Assembly (NCBI RefSeq): GCF_003665095.1
Contig: NZ_RCHV01000002.1
Span: 2,179,501 to 2,243,500 of the forward strand
Source of the DNA: Streptomyces sp. Z26
GTDB lineage: Bacteria > Actinomycetota > Actinomycetes > Streptomycetales > Streptomycetaceae
Length of the DNA: 64,000 bases
Reading direction: 5' to 3'
Shown in pieces: positions 17,335 to 27,056 of the stretch. The position numbers and the translations under genes were made by a program. Each line of letters starts with the position of its first letter. The stretch's first letter is position 1. The notes under the pieces were generated by a model. It had not been told where the DNA came from and did no database searches. It saw only the letters and a program-made list of their open reading frames with translations.

Positions 17335-17631
17335 CTACTTCTTGCCGCCGCCCTTGCCGTCCTTGTCGCCCTTGTCCCCACCGGCGCCCATGGTCTCGAA
17401 GATCTCCTTGCACATGGGGCAGACCGGGTACTTCTTGGGGTCCCGCCCCGGCACCCAGACCTTCCCGCAGAGCGCGACGACGGGGGTGCCGTCGAGCGCG
17501 CTCGCCATGATCTTGTCCTTCTGGACATAGTGGGCGTACCGCTCGTGGTCGCCGTCGCCGTGCGATGTCTGCGGGGTCGGTTCGACGAGCGTGCCGGTGC
17601 CCGCCCCGCGCTCGGGCTCGTATGTGCTCAT
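17335..17631 (-). CDS. DUF3039 zinc-ribbon protein
   Basis: 98 residues from the ATG at 17631. It is a highly conserved small actinobacterial protein of unknown function. The core CGKVWVPGRDP ... YPVCPMCKEI supplies three Cys in a zinc-ribbon-like arrangement (C-x(n)-CPMC). The N-terminus is MSTYEPERG, as I recall for orthologues, and the C-terminus is a Gly/Lys-rich tail (GGDKGDKDGKGGGKK). It sits between YqgE and the sugar importer on the same strand, with hairpins on both sides, so it is probably monocistronic. Confidence 0.9.
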   Translation of the reverse strand: MSTYEPERGAGTGTLVEPTPQTSHGDGDHERYAHYVQKDKIMASALDGTPVVALCGKVWVPGRDPKKYPVCPMCKEIFETMGAGGDKGDKDGKGGGKK

Positions 17632-17740
17632 GTGACCCAAGCTTAAGCCCTGTGCCGGACGGACGGAGCGCCGTCACCCGGCCCACGGGACGGCCCCCGG
17701 AACAGCCCGCGGAACGGCCCCGGGACACCTCGCGGGGCGG

Positions 17741-17761
17741 CGTACGGGCGCGTCCCGTACG
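17741..17761 (-). terminator. Hairpin after yqgE
   Basis: CGTACGGG (17741-17748) and CCCGTACG (17754-17761) form a perfect 8-base stem with loop CGCGT, starting three bases after the stop of the YqgE gene. Probable terminator. Confidence 0.5.
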
Positions 17762-17764
17762 GCG

Positions 17765-18421
17765 TCAGTTGAGCGACGCGTCGTCGGGATACGTGGCCAC
17801 CATGGCGAGTTCGCTGCGCTGGCGCCGCAGTACGTCCCGCCACAGCCGTTCCGGGTCGGGCGCGGACACGTCGCCGGGCTCGGAGTCCACCACGTACCAG
17901 GCGCCCTCGGACAGCTCGGCCTCCAACTGGCCCGCGCCCCAGCCCGCGTACCCCGCGAAGATGCGCAGCGAGCCCAGCTCGGCCGCCAGCAGCTCCGGCG
18001 GGGCCTCCAGGTCCACGAGGCCGATCGCGCCGTGCACGCGGCGCCAGCCCATCGGCCCGTCCCACTCGGCGTCGTCGCCGAGGTCGTCGGCGTCCCCCTC
18101 GTCCGCGCCGCTCCCGTCGCCGTCCGCCGCGCCGCCGCCCGTGCCGCCGGTACGGCTCCCGGACGGCACCACGGCCACCCCGAGCGCCGCGTCGAGCGAG
18201 ACGGGGCCGCCCTGGAACACCACGCCGGGCTCGCCCGTGAGGGCGGCCCACGGCTCCAGGATGTCGCCGACGCCCACGGGGGTGGGCCGGTTGAGGACGA
18301 CGCCGAGCGAGCCCTCCTCGTCGTGGTCGAGGAGCAGCACGACCGCGCGGTCGAAGTTCGGGTCGGACAGCACCGGGGTGGCGACCAGCAGCCGCCCGGT
18401 GAGCGAGGACACCTCGTTCAT
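17765..18421 (-). CDS. YqgE/AlgH family protein
   Basis: 218 residues from the ATG at 18421. The family fold is recognised by SSLTGRLLVATPVLSDPNFDRAV at the start, VVLLLDHDEEGSLGVVLNRP, VFQGGPVSLD, and FAGYAGWGAGQLEAEL near the C-terminus. An acidic Gly/Asp insertion (about residues 103-135) is unusual and probably a loop. Function is not established; the family is DUF179 and is conserved in many bacteria. It is divergent from murA, 253 bases apart, and no partner gene is evident. Confidence 0.92.
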   Translation of the reverse strand: MNEVSSLTGRLLVATPVLSDPNFDRAVVLLLDHDEEGSLGVVLNRPTPVGVGDILEPWAALTGEPGVVFQGGPVSLDAALGVAVVPSGSRTGGTGGGAADGDGSGADEGDADDLGDDAEWDGPMGWRRVHGAIGLVDLEAPPELLAAELGSLRIFAGYAGWGAGQLEAELSEGAWYVVDSEPGDVSAPDPERLWRDVLRRQRSELAMVATYPDDASLN

Positions 18422-18674
18422 ACGGCGATGATCCCGCACCCGGGCCCTCCGCGGGCGTCAACGCCCGAACCGTGGACACCGGATGGCGCCGTACGCGCGC
18501 ACTCGGGACGGCCCGCCGCGCGCGGTCCGGCGCGAACCCGCCGGTGGGGGCGCGTGCGGAGCGCACCGATGGGCGCGCGGGCGCACGAGGGGGCGCCACA
18601 CCGTACGGAAACCGTCCCGACGCCCATTACGCTTGCTTGTGTCCCCCAGTCCTCGCCAGGAAAAGCGGAGATCC

Positions 18675-20000
18675 ATGACCGGCACCGATGATGTCCTGCT
18701 CGTCCACGGCGGCACGCCCCTCTCGGGTGAGATCCGGGTCCGCGGCGCGAAGAACCTCGTGCCCAAGGCCATGGTCACGGCGCTGCTCGGCAGCGAACCG
18801 AGCCGGTTGCGCAACGTGCCGGACATCCGTGACGTCCGCGTCGTACGTGGCCTGCTGCAACTGCACGGCGTCACCGTCCGCGCCGGCGACGAGCCCGGCG
18901 AACTGGTGCTGGACCCCTCGCACGTGGAGAGCGCGAACGTCGCGGACATCGACGCGCACGCGGGTTCGTCGCGCATCCCGATCCTCTTCTGCGGCCCGCT
19001 GCTGCACCGGTTGGGGCACGCGTTCATCCCCGGCCTCGGCGGCTGCGACATCGGCGGCCGTCCCGTCGACTTCCACTTCGACGTGCTGCGGCAGTTCGGC
19101 GCCACCATCGAGAAGCGCGCCGACGGGCAGTACCTGGAGGCGCCGCAGCGGCTGCGCGGCTGCAAGATCCGGCTGCCGTACCCGTCCGTCGGCTCGACGG
19201 AGCAGGTGCTGCTGACGGCGGTGCTGGCGGAGGGCGTCACGGAGCTGTCCAACGCCGCCGTGGAGCCGGAGATCGAGGATCTCATCTGCGTGCTCCAGAA
19301 GATGGGCGCGATCATCTCCATGGACACGGACCGCACGATCCGCGTCACGGGCGTCGACCAGCTCGGCGGCTACACGCACCGCGCCCTGCCGGACCGCCTG
19401 GAGGCCGCCTCGTGGGCGAGCGCGGCGCTGGCCACCGAGGGCAGCGTGTACGTCCACGGGGCGCGGCAGCGCGAGATGATGACGTTCCTCAACACGTACC
19501 GCAAGGTCGGCGGCGCCTTCGAGATCGGCGACGAGGGCATCCGCTTCTGGCACCCCGGCGGCCCGCTGAACGCCATCGCGCTGGAGACGGACGTGCACCC
19601 CGGCTTCCAGACCGACTGGCAGCAGCCGCTGGTCGTCGCGCTGACGCAGGCGTCGGGGCTGTCCATCGTGCACGAGACGGTCTACGAGTCGCGGCTCGGC
19701 TTCACCTCCGCGCTCAACCAGATGGGCGCGCACGTGCAGGTCTACCGCGAGTGCCTGGGCGGCATGCCGTGCCGCTTCGGGCAGCGCAACTTCCTGCACT
19801 CCGCCGTCGTTTCGGGGCCCACGAAGCTCCAGGGCGCCGACCTGGTCGTGCCCGACCTGCGGGGTGGCTTCTCGTACCTCATCGCGGCGCTGGCCGCGCA
19901 GGGCACGTCGCGCGTGCACGGCATCGACCTGATCAACCGCGGCTACGAGAACTTCATGGAGAAGCTCGTCGAGCTGGGCGCGAAGATCGAGCGCCCGTAG
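18675..20000 (+). CDS. murA: UDP-N-acetylglucosamine 1-carboxyvinyltransferase
   Basis: First committed step of peptidoglycan synthesis: transfers enolpyruvate from PEP to UDP-GlcNAc in the cytoplasm. 441 residues from the ATG at 18675 with GGAG upstream. Conserved features: GAKNLVPKAM (Lys 26 and Asn 27), the catalytic cysteine at 124 in GGCDIGGRPVD (so fosfomycin-sensitive in principle), and SRLGFTSALNQMGA in the second half. The insertion-free length is normal. It converges on the HU gene, with a strong shared terminator between them. Streptomyces usually carry two murA-like genes; which copy this is cannot be told from sequence alone. Confidence 0.95.
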   Translation: MTGTDDVLLVHGGTPLSGEIRVRGAKNLVPKAMVTALLGSEPSRLRNVPDIRDVRVVRGLLQLHGVTVRAGDEPGELVLDPSHVESANVADIDAHAGSSRIPILFCGPLLHRLGHAFIPGLGGCDIGGRPVDFHFDVLRQFGATIEKRADGQYLEAPQRLRGCKIRLPYPSVGSTEQVLLTAVLAEGVTELSNAAVEPEIEDLICVLQKMGAIISMDTDRTIRVTGVDQLGGYTHRALPDRLEAASWASAALATEGSVYVHGARQREMMTFLNTYRKVGGAFEIGDEGIRFWHPGGPLNAIALETDVHPGFQTDWQQPLVVALTQASGLSIVHETVYESRLGFTSALNQMGAHVQVYRECLGGMPCRFGQRNFLHSAVVSGPTKLQGADLVVPDLRGGFSYLIAALAAQGTSRVHGIDLINRGYENFMEKLVELGAKIERP

Positions 20001-20010
20001 GAGAACGCAC

Positions 20011-20045
20011 GGAGGGGCGGCCACCATGACGGTGGCCGCCCCTCC
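20011..20045. terminator. Bidirectional terminator between murA and hup
   Basis: Perfect 15-base stem GGAGGGGCGGCCACC / GGTGGCCGCCCCTCC with loop ATGAC, 11 bases after the murA stop and 49 bases after the hup stop. Symmetric, so it can serve both convergent genes. Confidence 0.85.
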
Positions 20046-20093
20046 GGCTGTCTCGGTACCGGTCCGCCGACGCTGCGGGTCAGCGGGCGCGGA

Positions 20094-20375
20094 TCACTTG
20101 CCCTTGGCTGCTTCCTTGAGCTTCGAGCCCGCGGAAACCTTCACGCTGTACCCGGCCGGGATCTCGATCGGGTCGCCCGTCTGCGGGTTGCGCGCGGTGC
20201 GCGCGGCACGGTGGGTGCGCTCGAAGGTGAGGAAGCCGGGGATCGTGACCTTCTCGTCCCCCTTGGCGACGACCTCACCGATGGTCTCGGCGAGGGCGGC
20301 CAGAACGGCGTCGGCGTCCTTACGGGTCACCTCGGCGCGCTCGGACAGAGCGGCCACCAGCTCACTGCGGTTCAT
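20094..20375 (-). CDS. hup: Nucleoid protein HU
   Basis: 93 residues, ATG with GGGAG upstream. Short HU without the Lys/Ala-rich tail of the second Streptomyces type (HupS), so this is the HupA-like form. Landmarks: MNRSELVAALSERAEVTRKDA (helical body), GFLTFERTHRAARTARNPQTG (start of the DNA-binding arms) and IPAGYSVKVSAGSKLKEA. It binds and bends DNA as a dimer. The position next to murA matches what I recall for hupA in S. coelicolor. Confidence 0.95.
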   Translation of the reverse strand: MNRSELVAALSERAEVTRKDADAVLAALAETIGEVVAKGDEKVTIPGFLTFERTHRAARTARNPQTGDPIEIPAGYSVKVSAGSKLKEAAKGK

Positions 20376-20873
20376 AGTTCGTTACTCCCGTGTTCTTCTT
20401 GCCGATGAGGCGTGAGTTCGAAGCCGATGCTGCCAGGGCCCTCGGACAGTCCCCGGACCCGGGTCCGTTCAGACCCTCGCGCCCAGTGACGCATCCTGCC
20501 CCCACCTGCGGCGGGAAATCCAATCCGGCACGCTCCCGGGCCCCTCGGGGGGCGCCCGGAGAGCGCCGTCGGCCACGTGCGACGTGCCATCGGCTCTGTC
20601 CGGTGCGGCTCTCGCCACCCTAGGGGGCCGTCCGGGTGCCGCCTCCCGCGACGCGCCGTACGGAGCGTGCCCGCGGGGCCCGTCAGGGCGTACGGAGCGT
20701 GTCCGCGGGCCCCGTCGGGGGCGTGCGCGGGCGGGGTCGGGCGCCGGGGCGCGAGGGGGCACGGGCGGCGTGCGCCCGGCCATGCCCGCGCCGTCCCCGG
20801 GCCGTACGGGTGCCCTCGCCGGGTCCGTACGGCCGTCGCGGTCCGCCCGTTCAGCCGCCGTGCGGACGGCCGT
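20376..20873. other. Intergenic region between hup and malic enzyme
   Basis: No gene is supported. A G/C hairpin (cgggcccc-tcgg-ggggcgcccg, about 20537-20558) and a 32-base tandem repeat (20657-20720) are the only structures seen. The hup promoter must lie near 20400-20500; no clear -35/-10 pair stands out. Confidence 0.6.
20657..20720. repeat. Imperfect 32-base tandem repeat
   Basis: Two adjacent 32-base copies, each beginning CGTACGGAGCGTG and running into CCGCGGG, differ at about three positions. They lie in non-coding DNA downstream of the malic enzyme gene. Confidence 0.65.
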
Positions 20874-22319
<1,446 letters not shown>

Positions 22320-22770
22320 GGCCGCTTTCCTTCGCTTTCCTCGTCGCGGAATGCCGCCCGCGCGGCACGCCCTCAGATAGTCGCACCTACCCCCAAGTAC
22401 GCGGTAACCGGGCACCGTACCCGGAATCGCCGTTCCGTGGTACGGGAACGGGCGTCGGCGGTACGGGGACGCGTCGGGCGGTACGGGAGGGCGCGTGGGA
22501 GGTGCGCGCGGCAGCGGGGAACGGCAGGCCGCCGGAGGGGGCGCGGGAGGCAGCGGGGAGAGGAGGAGGTGGCACCGACCCGCCAGCTCGCCTCGCGGCA
22601 AGTGGTCGCTCGCGGCGACTATGGTTGGGCCCGGGGGCATGGATCGGGCCGGTGCCATCCACCAGGCTAACAAACAGCTCTGCCAGGGCAATTCCTGTTG
22701 CGGGACCGATTTCCGGCCGGTCGCGGGGCCGGTCCCCGCGCGGCGGCCCGTACCGGCCCCGCACCCCGCG
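22320..22770. other. Intergenic region between malic enzyme and helR
   Basis: No credible gene. The stretch 22580-22700 is compositionally distinct, with scattered A/T and paired hairpins, and probably contains the malic enzyme promoter and leader. The rest is plain G/C-rich sequence. Confidence 0.55.
22587..22623 (-). promoter_or_regulatory. Paired hairpin / direct-repeat element upstream of malic enzyme
   Basis: On the minus strand GTCGC-CGCGA-GCGAC (22619-22605) is followed by CTTGCC-GCGA-GGCGAG (22602-22587), whose loop is a GNRA tetraloop if transcribed. The two also form a direct repeat of GCCGCGAG with a 17-base period. CATAGT (22623-22618) could be a -10. It may be a protein-binding site or part of a 5' leader. 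Confidence 0.35.
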
Positions 22771-25359
22771 TCAGCCCCGCAGCAGCTCCGGCACCCCGTC
22801 GGGGCCGGGCGCGTCCCGCTCGCCCGACAGGATCGTCAGCCGCTGCGTGGCCCGGGTCAGCGCCACGTACAGCACGCGCAGGCCCACCGTGCCGGTCCCC
22901 TCCCCGCCGGGACCGGACCCGTCCCCGCCGGAACCGGACCCGCCGCGTCCGCGCGCGCCGCCTCCGCCACGCCTGCCACCACGGCCGCCGGACCCGCCGC
23001 CGGACCCGCCGTGGCGCGGCCCCGCGCCCGCGATCTCCGCGGGCGACACGACGAGCGTCGCGTCGTACTCCAGGCCCTTCGCCTCCAGGCTGCCCAGCGG
23101 CACGACCCGGTCGCCCAGCCCGGCCAGCCACTTCCGTGCCTGCGCGCGCCGTTCCATGGCGACGACGACGCCGACCGTCCCCTCCACCTCGTCGAGCAGC
23201 CGCCGCGCCTCGTCCCGTACGGCCGCGCCCAGGTCGGCGCCGTCCCGTACGGCGGCGAACCGCGGCTCCAGCCCCGTCGAGCGCACCGCCCGGGGCGGCG
23301 CGGCGCCGGGCATCGCCAACGCCAGGACGCGGTCGGCCAGTTCGGCGACCTCGGCCGGGTTGCGGTAGTTGACGGTCAGCTCGAAGCGGCGGCGGGGGCG
23401 ACCGCCGAGCGCCTCGTCGCGGGCGGCGCGCGCCTCGTCGGTGTCGGGCCACGAACTCTGCGCCGGGTCGCCCACCACCGTCCACGTCGCGTGGCGGCCC
23501 CGGCGGCCGACCATCCGCCACTGCATGGGGGTGAGGTCCTGCGCCTCGTCGACGATGACGTGGGCGTAGTCGGTACGTTCCTCCGCGAGCCGTTCGGCGC
23601 GGTCGCGGCGGGAGGTGCTCCGGTCGGCGGCGGTGGTGACCTCCTGTACGCCGAGTTCCGCGAGGAGTTCGGTCTCCGTCCGCTGCCGGGGTCGGGCGGG
23701 GGTGCCCAGCAGCACCTGGAGTTCGTCGAGGAGCGCCGCGTCGTGCACGGACAGCGGCCCGTTCCCGTCGGCGTCCAGCCGCCCCAACGAGCGGGCCACG
23801 TCCGCCGCTTCGCCCGACCGCAGCGTACGGCCCGACCAGCGCGCGAGGCGCCGCCCGTCGGCCATCGCCGCGAGCACCTGACGGGGCGTCAGCTCGGGCC
23901 ACCAGGCGTCCATGAACTCCTGGAACTCCGGCTCCGTGGTGACGTCCTCGTCGAAGCCGGCGCGGGTCTCCGCCGCCAACTCCGGGTCGTCCGCGTGGCG
24001 TCCGGCAGCGCCGGACTTCCGCCACAGCCCGTCGAGGACGAACCTCCGCGCGCGCGGGCGCATCAGGTTCAGCGGGGCCGTGCCGCCGAGCACCTGCCGC
24101 CGGATGTCGCGCAGTTCGTCGCCGTCCAGTTCGACGCGCGCGCCGAAGACGACGACCCGTACGCGGTCCGGCGCCGTGTCCCGTTCGAGCGCCCCCCGCG
24201 CGGCGGCGCGCAGGACGCGCACCATGCGCGCGGAGCCCTTGACGCGGGCGACGCGCGGCGAGTCGTACGCCGTGCCGGGGGCCGCGCCGTCCGCGCCGTC
24301 GCCGCGCGCGCCGCCCGGCCCGTACGTGCCGCCGGAGACCTCGACGCCGTCCGCGAGGGAGCCGAGGGCGCGGATCGCGACCTGTCCCTCCTCGCCGAGG
24401 GACGGCAGGACGCCCTCCGTGTACGACACCAGCAGCGGCGTGGGGCTGACGATGAGGATGCCGCCCGCGTACCGGCGCCGGTCCTGGTACAGCAGGTACG
24501 CGGCCCGGTGCAGCGCCACGGCCGTCTTGCCCGTGCCGGGGCCGCCCTCGACCTCCGTCACGGAGGCGGCGGGCGCCCGGATGACGAGGTCCTGCTCGGC
24601 CTGGATGGACGCGACGATGTCCCGCATCGCGTGGCTGCGCGCGCGGCCCAGCGCCGCCATGAGCGCGCCGTCCCCGACGACGGGCAGTTCGGCGCCGTCC
24701 AGGCGCGCGGTGACCTCGGGGCGCAGCAGGTCGTCCTCCACGCCGAGGACGCGCCGCCCCTTGCTGCGGATGACCCGGCGGCGTACGACGCGGCCGGGCG
24801 CGACGGGTGTCGCCCGGTAGAAGGGCGCGGCGGCGGGCGCGCGCCAGTCGACGACCAGCGGCGAGTAGCCGGCGTCGAGGACGCCGAGGCGGCCGATGTG
24901 CAGGGTCTCCGCGATGTCGGCGCCGCCGTCGGGGCGTACGGCGTCCTCGGCGGGTTCGACGGAGAGGTACGCGCCGTCCGCGCCGCGTTCGCCGTCCCGT
25001 CCGGCCAGCAGGTCGACGCGGCCGAAGAGGAAGTCCTCGAACTCGCTGTTGAGCCTGTTGAGGTGGACGCCCGCGCGGAAGACCTGCGCGTCCCGTTCGG
25101 CGAGCGCGCCGGGGGTGCCGACCTGGGCGCCCCGGGAGGCGTCGTTCATCAGGAACTCGGCCTCGTCGATCTTCTCCTCCAGACGCCGGTACACGGCGTC
25201 GAGGTGGCTCTGTTCGGCGCGGATCTCGCGGTCGCGCACGCCGTCGTCGTGCGCGCCCGTCCCCTCCCCGCCCGTTCCGCCGCCGCCCCGCGCGGCGCCG
25301 CCGCCCGTTCTTCGGGGGGTGTCCTGCGGAGCGTCCTGCGCTGCCTTCTGCGCTGCCAA
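22771..25359 (-). CDS. helR: HelR/HelD-type RNA polymerase recycling motor ATPase
   Basis: 862 residues from a TTG start with GAGAGAGAGG upstream. A UvrD-like superfamily 1 motor: N-terminal coiled coil (about residues 45-85) of the kind that enters the RNA polymerase secondary channel in HelD proteins, Walker A GGPGTGKT (272-279), Walker B VDEAQDLTP, and motif VI YVALTRATQRL. HelD/HelR proteins free stalled RNA polymerase and HelR protects it from rifamycins. An unusual Gly/Arg/Ser-rich stretch of some 45 residues is inserted just before motif VI (about 22884-23022). No rifamycin-associated element was noticed upstream, so inducibility by rifamycins is unsupported. The position beside rsuA/sigU matches my memory of Streptomyces. 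Confidence 0.85.
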   Translation of the reverse strand: MAAQKAAQDAPQDTPRRTGGGAARGGGGTGGEGTGAHDDGVRDREIRAEQSHLDAVYRRLEEKIDEAEFLMNDASRGAQVGTPGALAERDAQVFRAGVHLNRLNSEFEDFLFGRVDLLAGRDGERGADGAYLSVEPAEDAVRPDGGADIAETLHIGRLGVLDAGYSPLVVDWRAPAAAPFYRATPVAPGRVVRRRVIRSKGRRVLGVEDDLLRPEVTARLDGAELPVVGDGALMAALGRARSHAMRDIVASIQAEQDLVIRAPAASVTEVEGGPGTGKTAVALHRAAYLLYQDRRRYAGGILIVSPTPLLVSYTEGVLPSLGEEGQVAIRALGSLADGVEVSGGTYGPGGARGDGADGAAPGTAYDSPRVARVKGSARMVRVLRAAARGALERDTAPDRVRVVVFGARVELDGDELRDIRRQVLGGTAPLNLMRPRARRFVLDGLWRKSGAAGRHADDPELAAETRAGFDEDVTTEPEFQEFMDAWWPELTPRQVLAAMADGRRLARWSGRTLRSGEAADVARSLGRLDADGNGPLSVHDAALLDELQVLLGTPARPRQRTETELLAELGVQEVTTAADRSTSRRDRAERLAEERTDYAHVIVDEAQDLTPMQWRMVGRRGRHATWTVVGDPAQSSWPDTDEARAARDEALGGRPRRRFELTVNYRNPAEVAELADRVLALAMPGAAPPRAVRSTGLEPRFAAVRDGADLGAAVRDEARRLLDEVEGTVGVVVAMERRAQARKWLAGLGDRVVPLGSLEAKGLEYDATLVVSPAEIAGAGPRHGGSGGGSGGRGGRRGGGGARGRGGSGSGGDGSGPGGEGTGTVGLRVLYVALTRATQRLTILSGERDAPGPDGVPELLRG

Positions 25360-25493
25360 CGCGGCGCCTCTCTCTCGTGGTCGGGGCAGCCGTCAACCGT
25401 ACGCGACACTCCGCGCGGCGCGCACACGGCGCGGCCCGTGGGCCCCGGCTCGTACGCCCTGGTCCGCGCGCCCTGTCGGGGGTTGTCGGGGGT

Positions 25494-26348
25494 TCAGAGG
25501 GGGACGGAGGCGAGCCGTTCGCCGTCGAGGGTACGCACCTCGAAACGGTCGATGCGGTCGGGCGTCAGTCCGGCGCCGCCGGTGATGTAGAGGGGCTCGT
25601 TCCAGCGGGTGCCCTCGATGCCGTAGCCGTACTTCGGTACGGACCAGCTGCCGACCGTGCGCCGTTCGCCGTCCAGGCCGACCACCACGAGGTCGCACTC
25701 GCGCGGGCCGCGGAGGTTGCCGATCCGCAGCGTCACGTACGTGCCCCAGGGCTTGCGCAGGAGGGAGACCGTCGCGTCGACCTCGGTGCCGGGGTCGGTG
25801 GCGCGGTGCTGCTCGCCCTCCCGGAACATCGCGCGGACGCTCGCCGCCTCCGTCGTACGGCCGCCGGTCCCGCCGTCGTCCCCGCCGCCCAGCGCGCCCA
25901 GCGCGGCCCCGCCGCCCCCGACGAGCAGCACGGCGGCGGCCGCGACGAGCACGCGCCGCAGTCGGTCGGCGCGGCGGCGGCGGGCCGCGCCGTCGAGGAG
26001 GCGGTCGAGGAGTTCGGGGCGGGGGCGGGCGAACAGGCCGTCGGCGGCGGCCTCGTCGCGTACGGCGGCGGGCGGGGCGTCGTCGCGTACGGCACCGGCG
26101 GCGTCGTCGCGTACGCCGTCCCCCCGGGCCTCGGCGAGCACGTCCCGCAGCGCGAGCATCCCGTCCAGCTCCCCTTGGCACCGCTCGCACCCGGCGAGGT
26201 GCTCCTCGAAGGCGGCGGCCTCCGCGCCGTCGAGCAGGCCCAGGGCGTACGCGCCCACGTCGCTGTGCGCGATCCGCGCGGGGGGCGGCTCGCCGGGGCC
26301 GCCGCCCGCGTGCTCGGCGGGCCCGTTCCGGTCGTCCGGCGGCGTCAT
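25494..26348 (-). CDS. rsuA: Membrane anti-sigma factor of SigU (zinc-finger type)
   Basis: 284 residues; the ATG at 26348 overlaps the sigma stop (ATGA). The ZAS zinc motif H-x3-C-x2-C is present (EEHLAGCERCQGELD, about residue 50), which holds the cytoplasmic sigma factor. A single membrane segment follows (LRRVLVAAAAVLLVGGGGAAL, about residues 145-165), then an extracytoplasmic domain of about 115 residues with sheet-rich character (DLVVVGLDGERRTVGSWSV). It should sequester SigU until an envelope signal releases it. Symbol assigned from gene order and architecture; the DNA alone supports only a ZAS-type anti-sigma factor. Confidence 0.87.
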   Translation of the reverse strand: MTPPDDRNGPAEHAGGGPGEPPPARIAHSDVGAYALGLLDGAEAAAFEEHLAGCERCQGELDGMLALRDVLAEARGDGVRDDAAGAVRDDAPPAAVRDEAAADGLFARPRPELLDRLLDGAARRRRADRLRRVLVAAAAVLLVGGGGAALGALGGGDDGGTGGRTTEAASVRAMFREGEQHRATDPGTEVDATVSLLRKPWGTYVTLRIGNLRGPRECDLVVVGLDGERRTVGSWSVPKYGYGIEGTRWNEPLYITGGAGLTPDRIDRFEVRTLDGERLASVPL

Positions 26349-26866
26349 GGCGTCACCCCCCGTTCCTCCAGCGCGAGCCGCAGCGAGCGCAGCGCGTAGA
26401 AGACCCGCGACCGCACCGTGCCGGGCGGGACGCGCAGCACCTCGGCGGCCTCGTTGACCGTACGCCCCTTGAAGTACGTCTCCACCAGCGCCTCTCGGTG
26501 CGCCCGCGTGAGGTCCCCGAGCGCCTCGGAGAGGAGCATCTCCCGCAGGGCGCGGTCGATCTCGTCGACGGCCGGTACGGACTCCAGCCGCCCCGGGTCG
26601 ACCTCCTTCGGGCGGGCCTCGCGGCTGCGGTGGCCGTCGATGACGATCCGCCGCGCGACCGTGACCAGCCACGGCCGTACGGAACCGGTCGCCCGGCCCA
26701 GCTGTTCCGCGTTCCGCCAGGCGCGCAGCAGGGTCTCCTGCACCACGTCCTCGGCCCGGTGCCGGTCCCCGGCGACGAGCCGCAGCACGAAGGCGTACAG
26801 CGGGCCGGCGTGCTCGGCGTACAGCGCTCGCATCAACGCGTCGTCCTGTGCCGCCCTGTCACCCAC
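26345..26866 (-). CDS. sigU: ECF RNA polymerase sigma factor SigU
   Basis: 173 residues from a GTG at 26866 that has AAGGA seven bases upstream; a GTG at 26932 is also in frame but has a poor ribosome site and would start within a likely promoter. Region 2 is LYAFVLRLVAGDRHRAEDVVQETLLRAWR, with RPWLVTVARRIVID; region 4 is EALVETYFKGRTVNEAAEVLRVPPGTVRSRVFYALRSLR. No extra C-terminal domain. It is translationally coupled to the anti-sigma gene. A GGAAC-N16-GTC element 23 bases upstream suggests autoregulation. S. coelicolor SigU is reported to influence secreted proteins and development; transfer of that role here is inference. Confidence 0.85.
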   Translation of the reverse strand: MGDRAAQDDALMRALYAEHAGPLYAFVLRLVAGDRHRAEDVVQETLLRAWRNAEQLGRATGSVRPWLVTVARRIVIDGHRSREARPKEVDPGRLESVPAVDEIDRALREMLLSEALGDLTRAHREALVETYFKGRTVNEAAEVLRVPPGTVRSRVFYALRSLRLALEERGVTP

Positions 26867-26888
26867 GACGGCATCCTTGCGCACCCAT

Positions 26889-26912
26889 GACCTCCGGTCG
26901 AGATCCCGTTCC
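26889..26912 (-). promoter_or_regulatory. Putative ECF-type promoter of sigU
   Basis: GGAAC (26912-26908), 16-base spacer, then GTC (26891-26889): the classic -35/-10 layout for ECF sigma factors. A transcript starting near 26880 would carry the AAGGA site and the GTG at 26866, supporting both autoregulation and that start. Confidence 0.5.
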
Positions 26913-27001
26913 GCGACGTACCGTTCCGTCACCTCTGCCGTGGATACGGGCGCGGAGGGCGGTGCGTTCAGACGGCGGCGGAATCGGTGTCCCTCCGCGC
27001 G

Positions 27002-27033
27002 TTTCCGTCGTCCGCGCGCGCGGACGACGGAAA
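27002..27033 (-). terminator. Terminator after the hemD-like gene
   Basis: Perfect 14-base stem TTTCCGTCGTCCGC / GCGGACGACGGAAA with loop GCGC, 24 bases after the stop of the HemD-winged-helix gene. It separates that gene from sigU. Confidence 0.85.
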
Positions 27034-27056
27034 GGTCCCCGCCGAGGCGCCCCGGC

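Noticed and set aside
22387..22764. 125-codon minus-strand frame between helR and malic enzyme
   Set aside because: Pro/Arg-rich with no ribosome site and weak codon bias; parts are better explained as promoter and leader DNA.
25360..25493. Rifamycin-associated element upstream of helR
   Set aside because: No GGGGCTTGC-type 19-base inverted repeat could be seen in this gap or at its edges.
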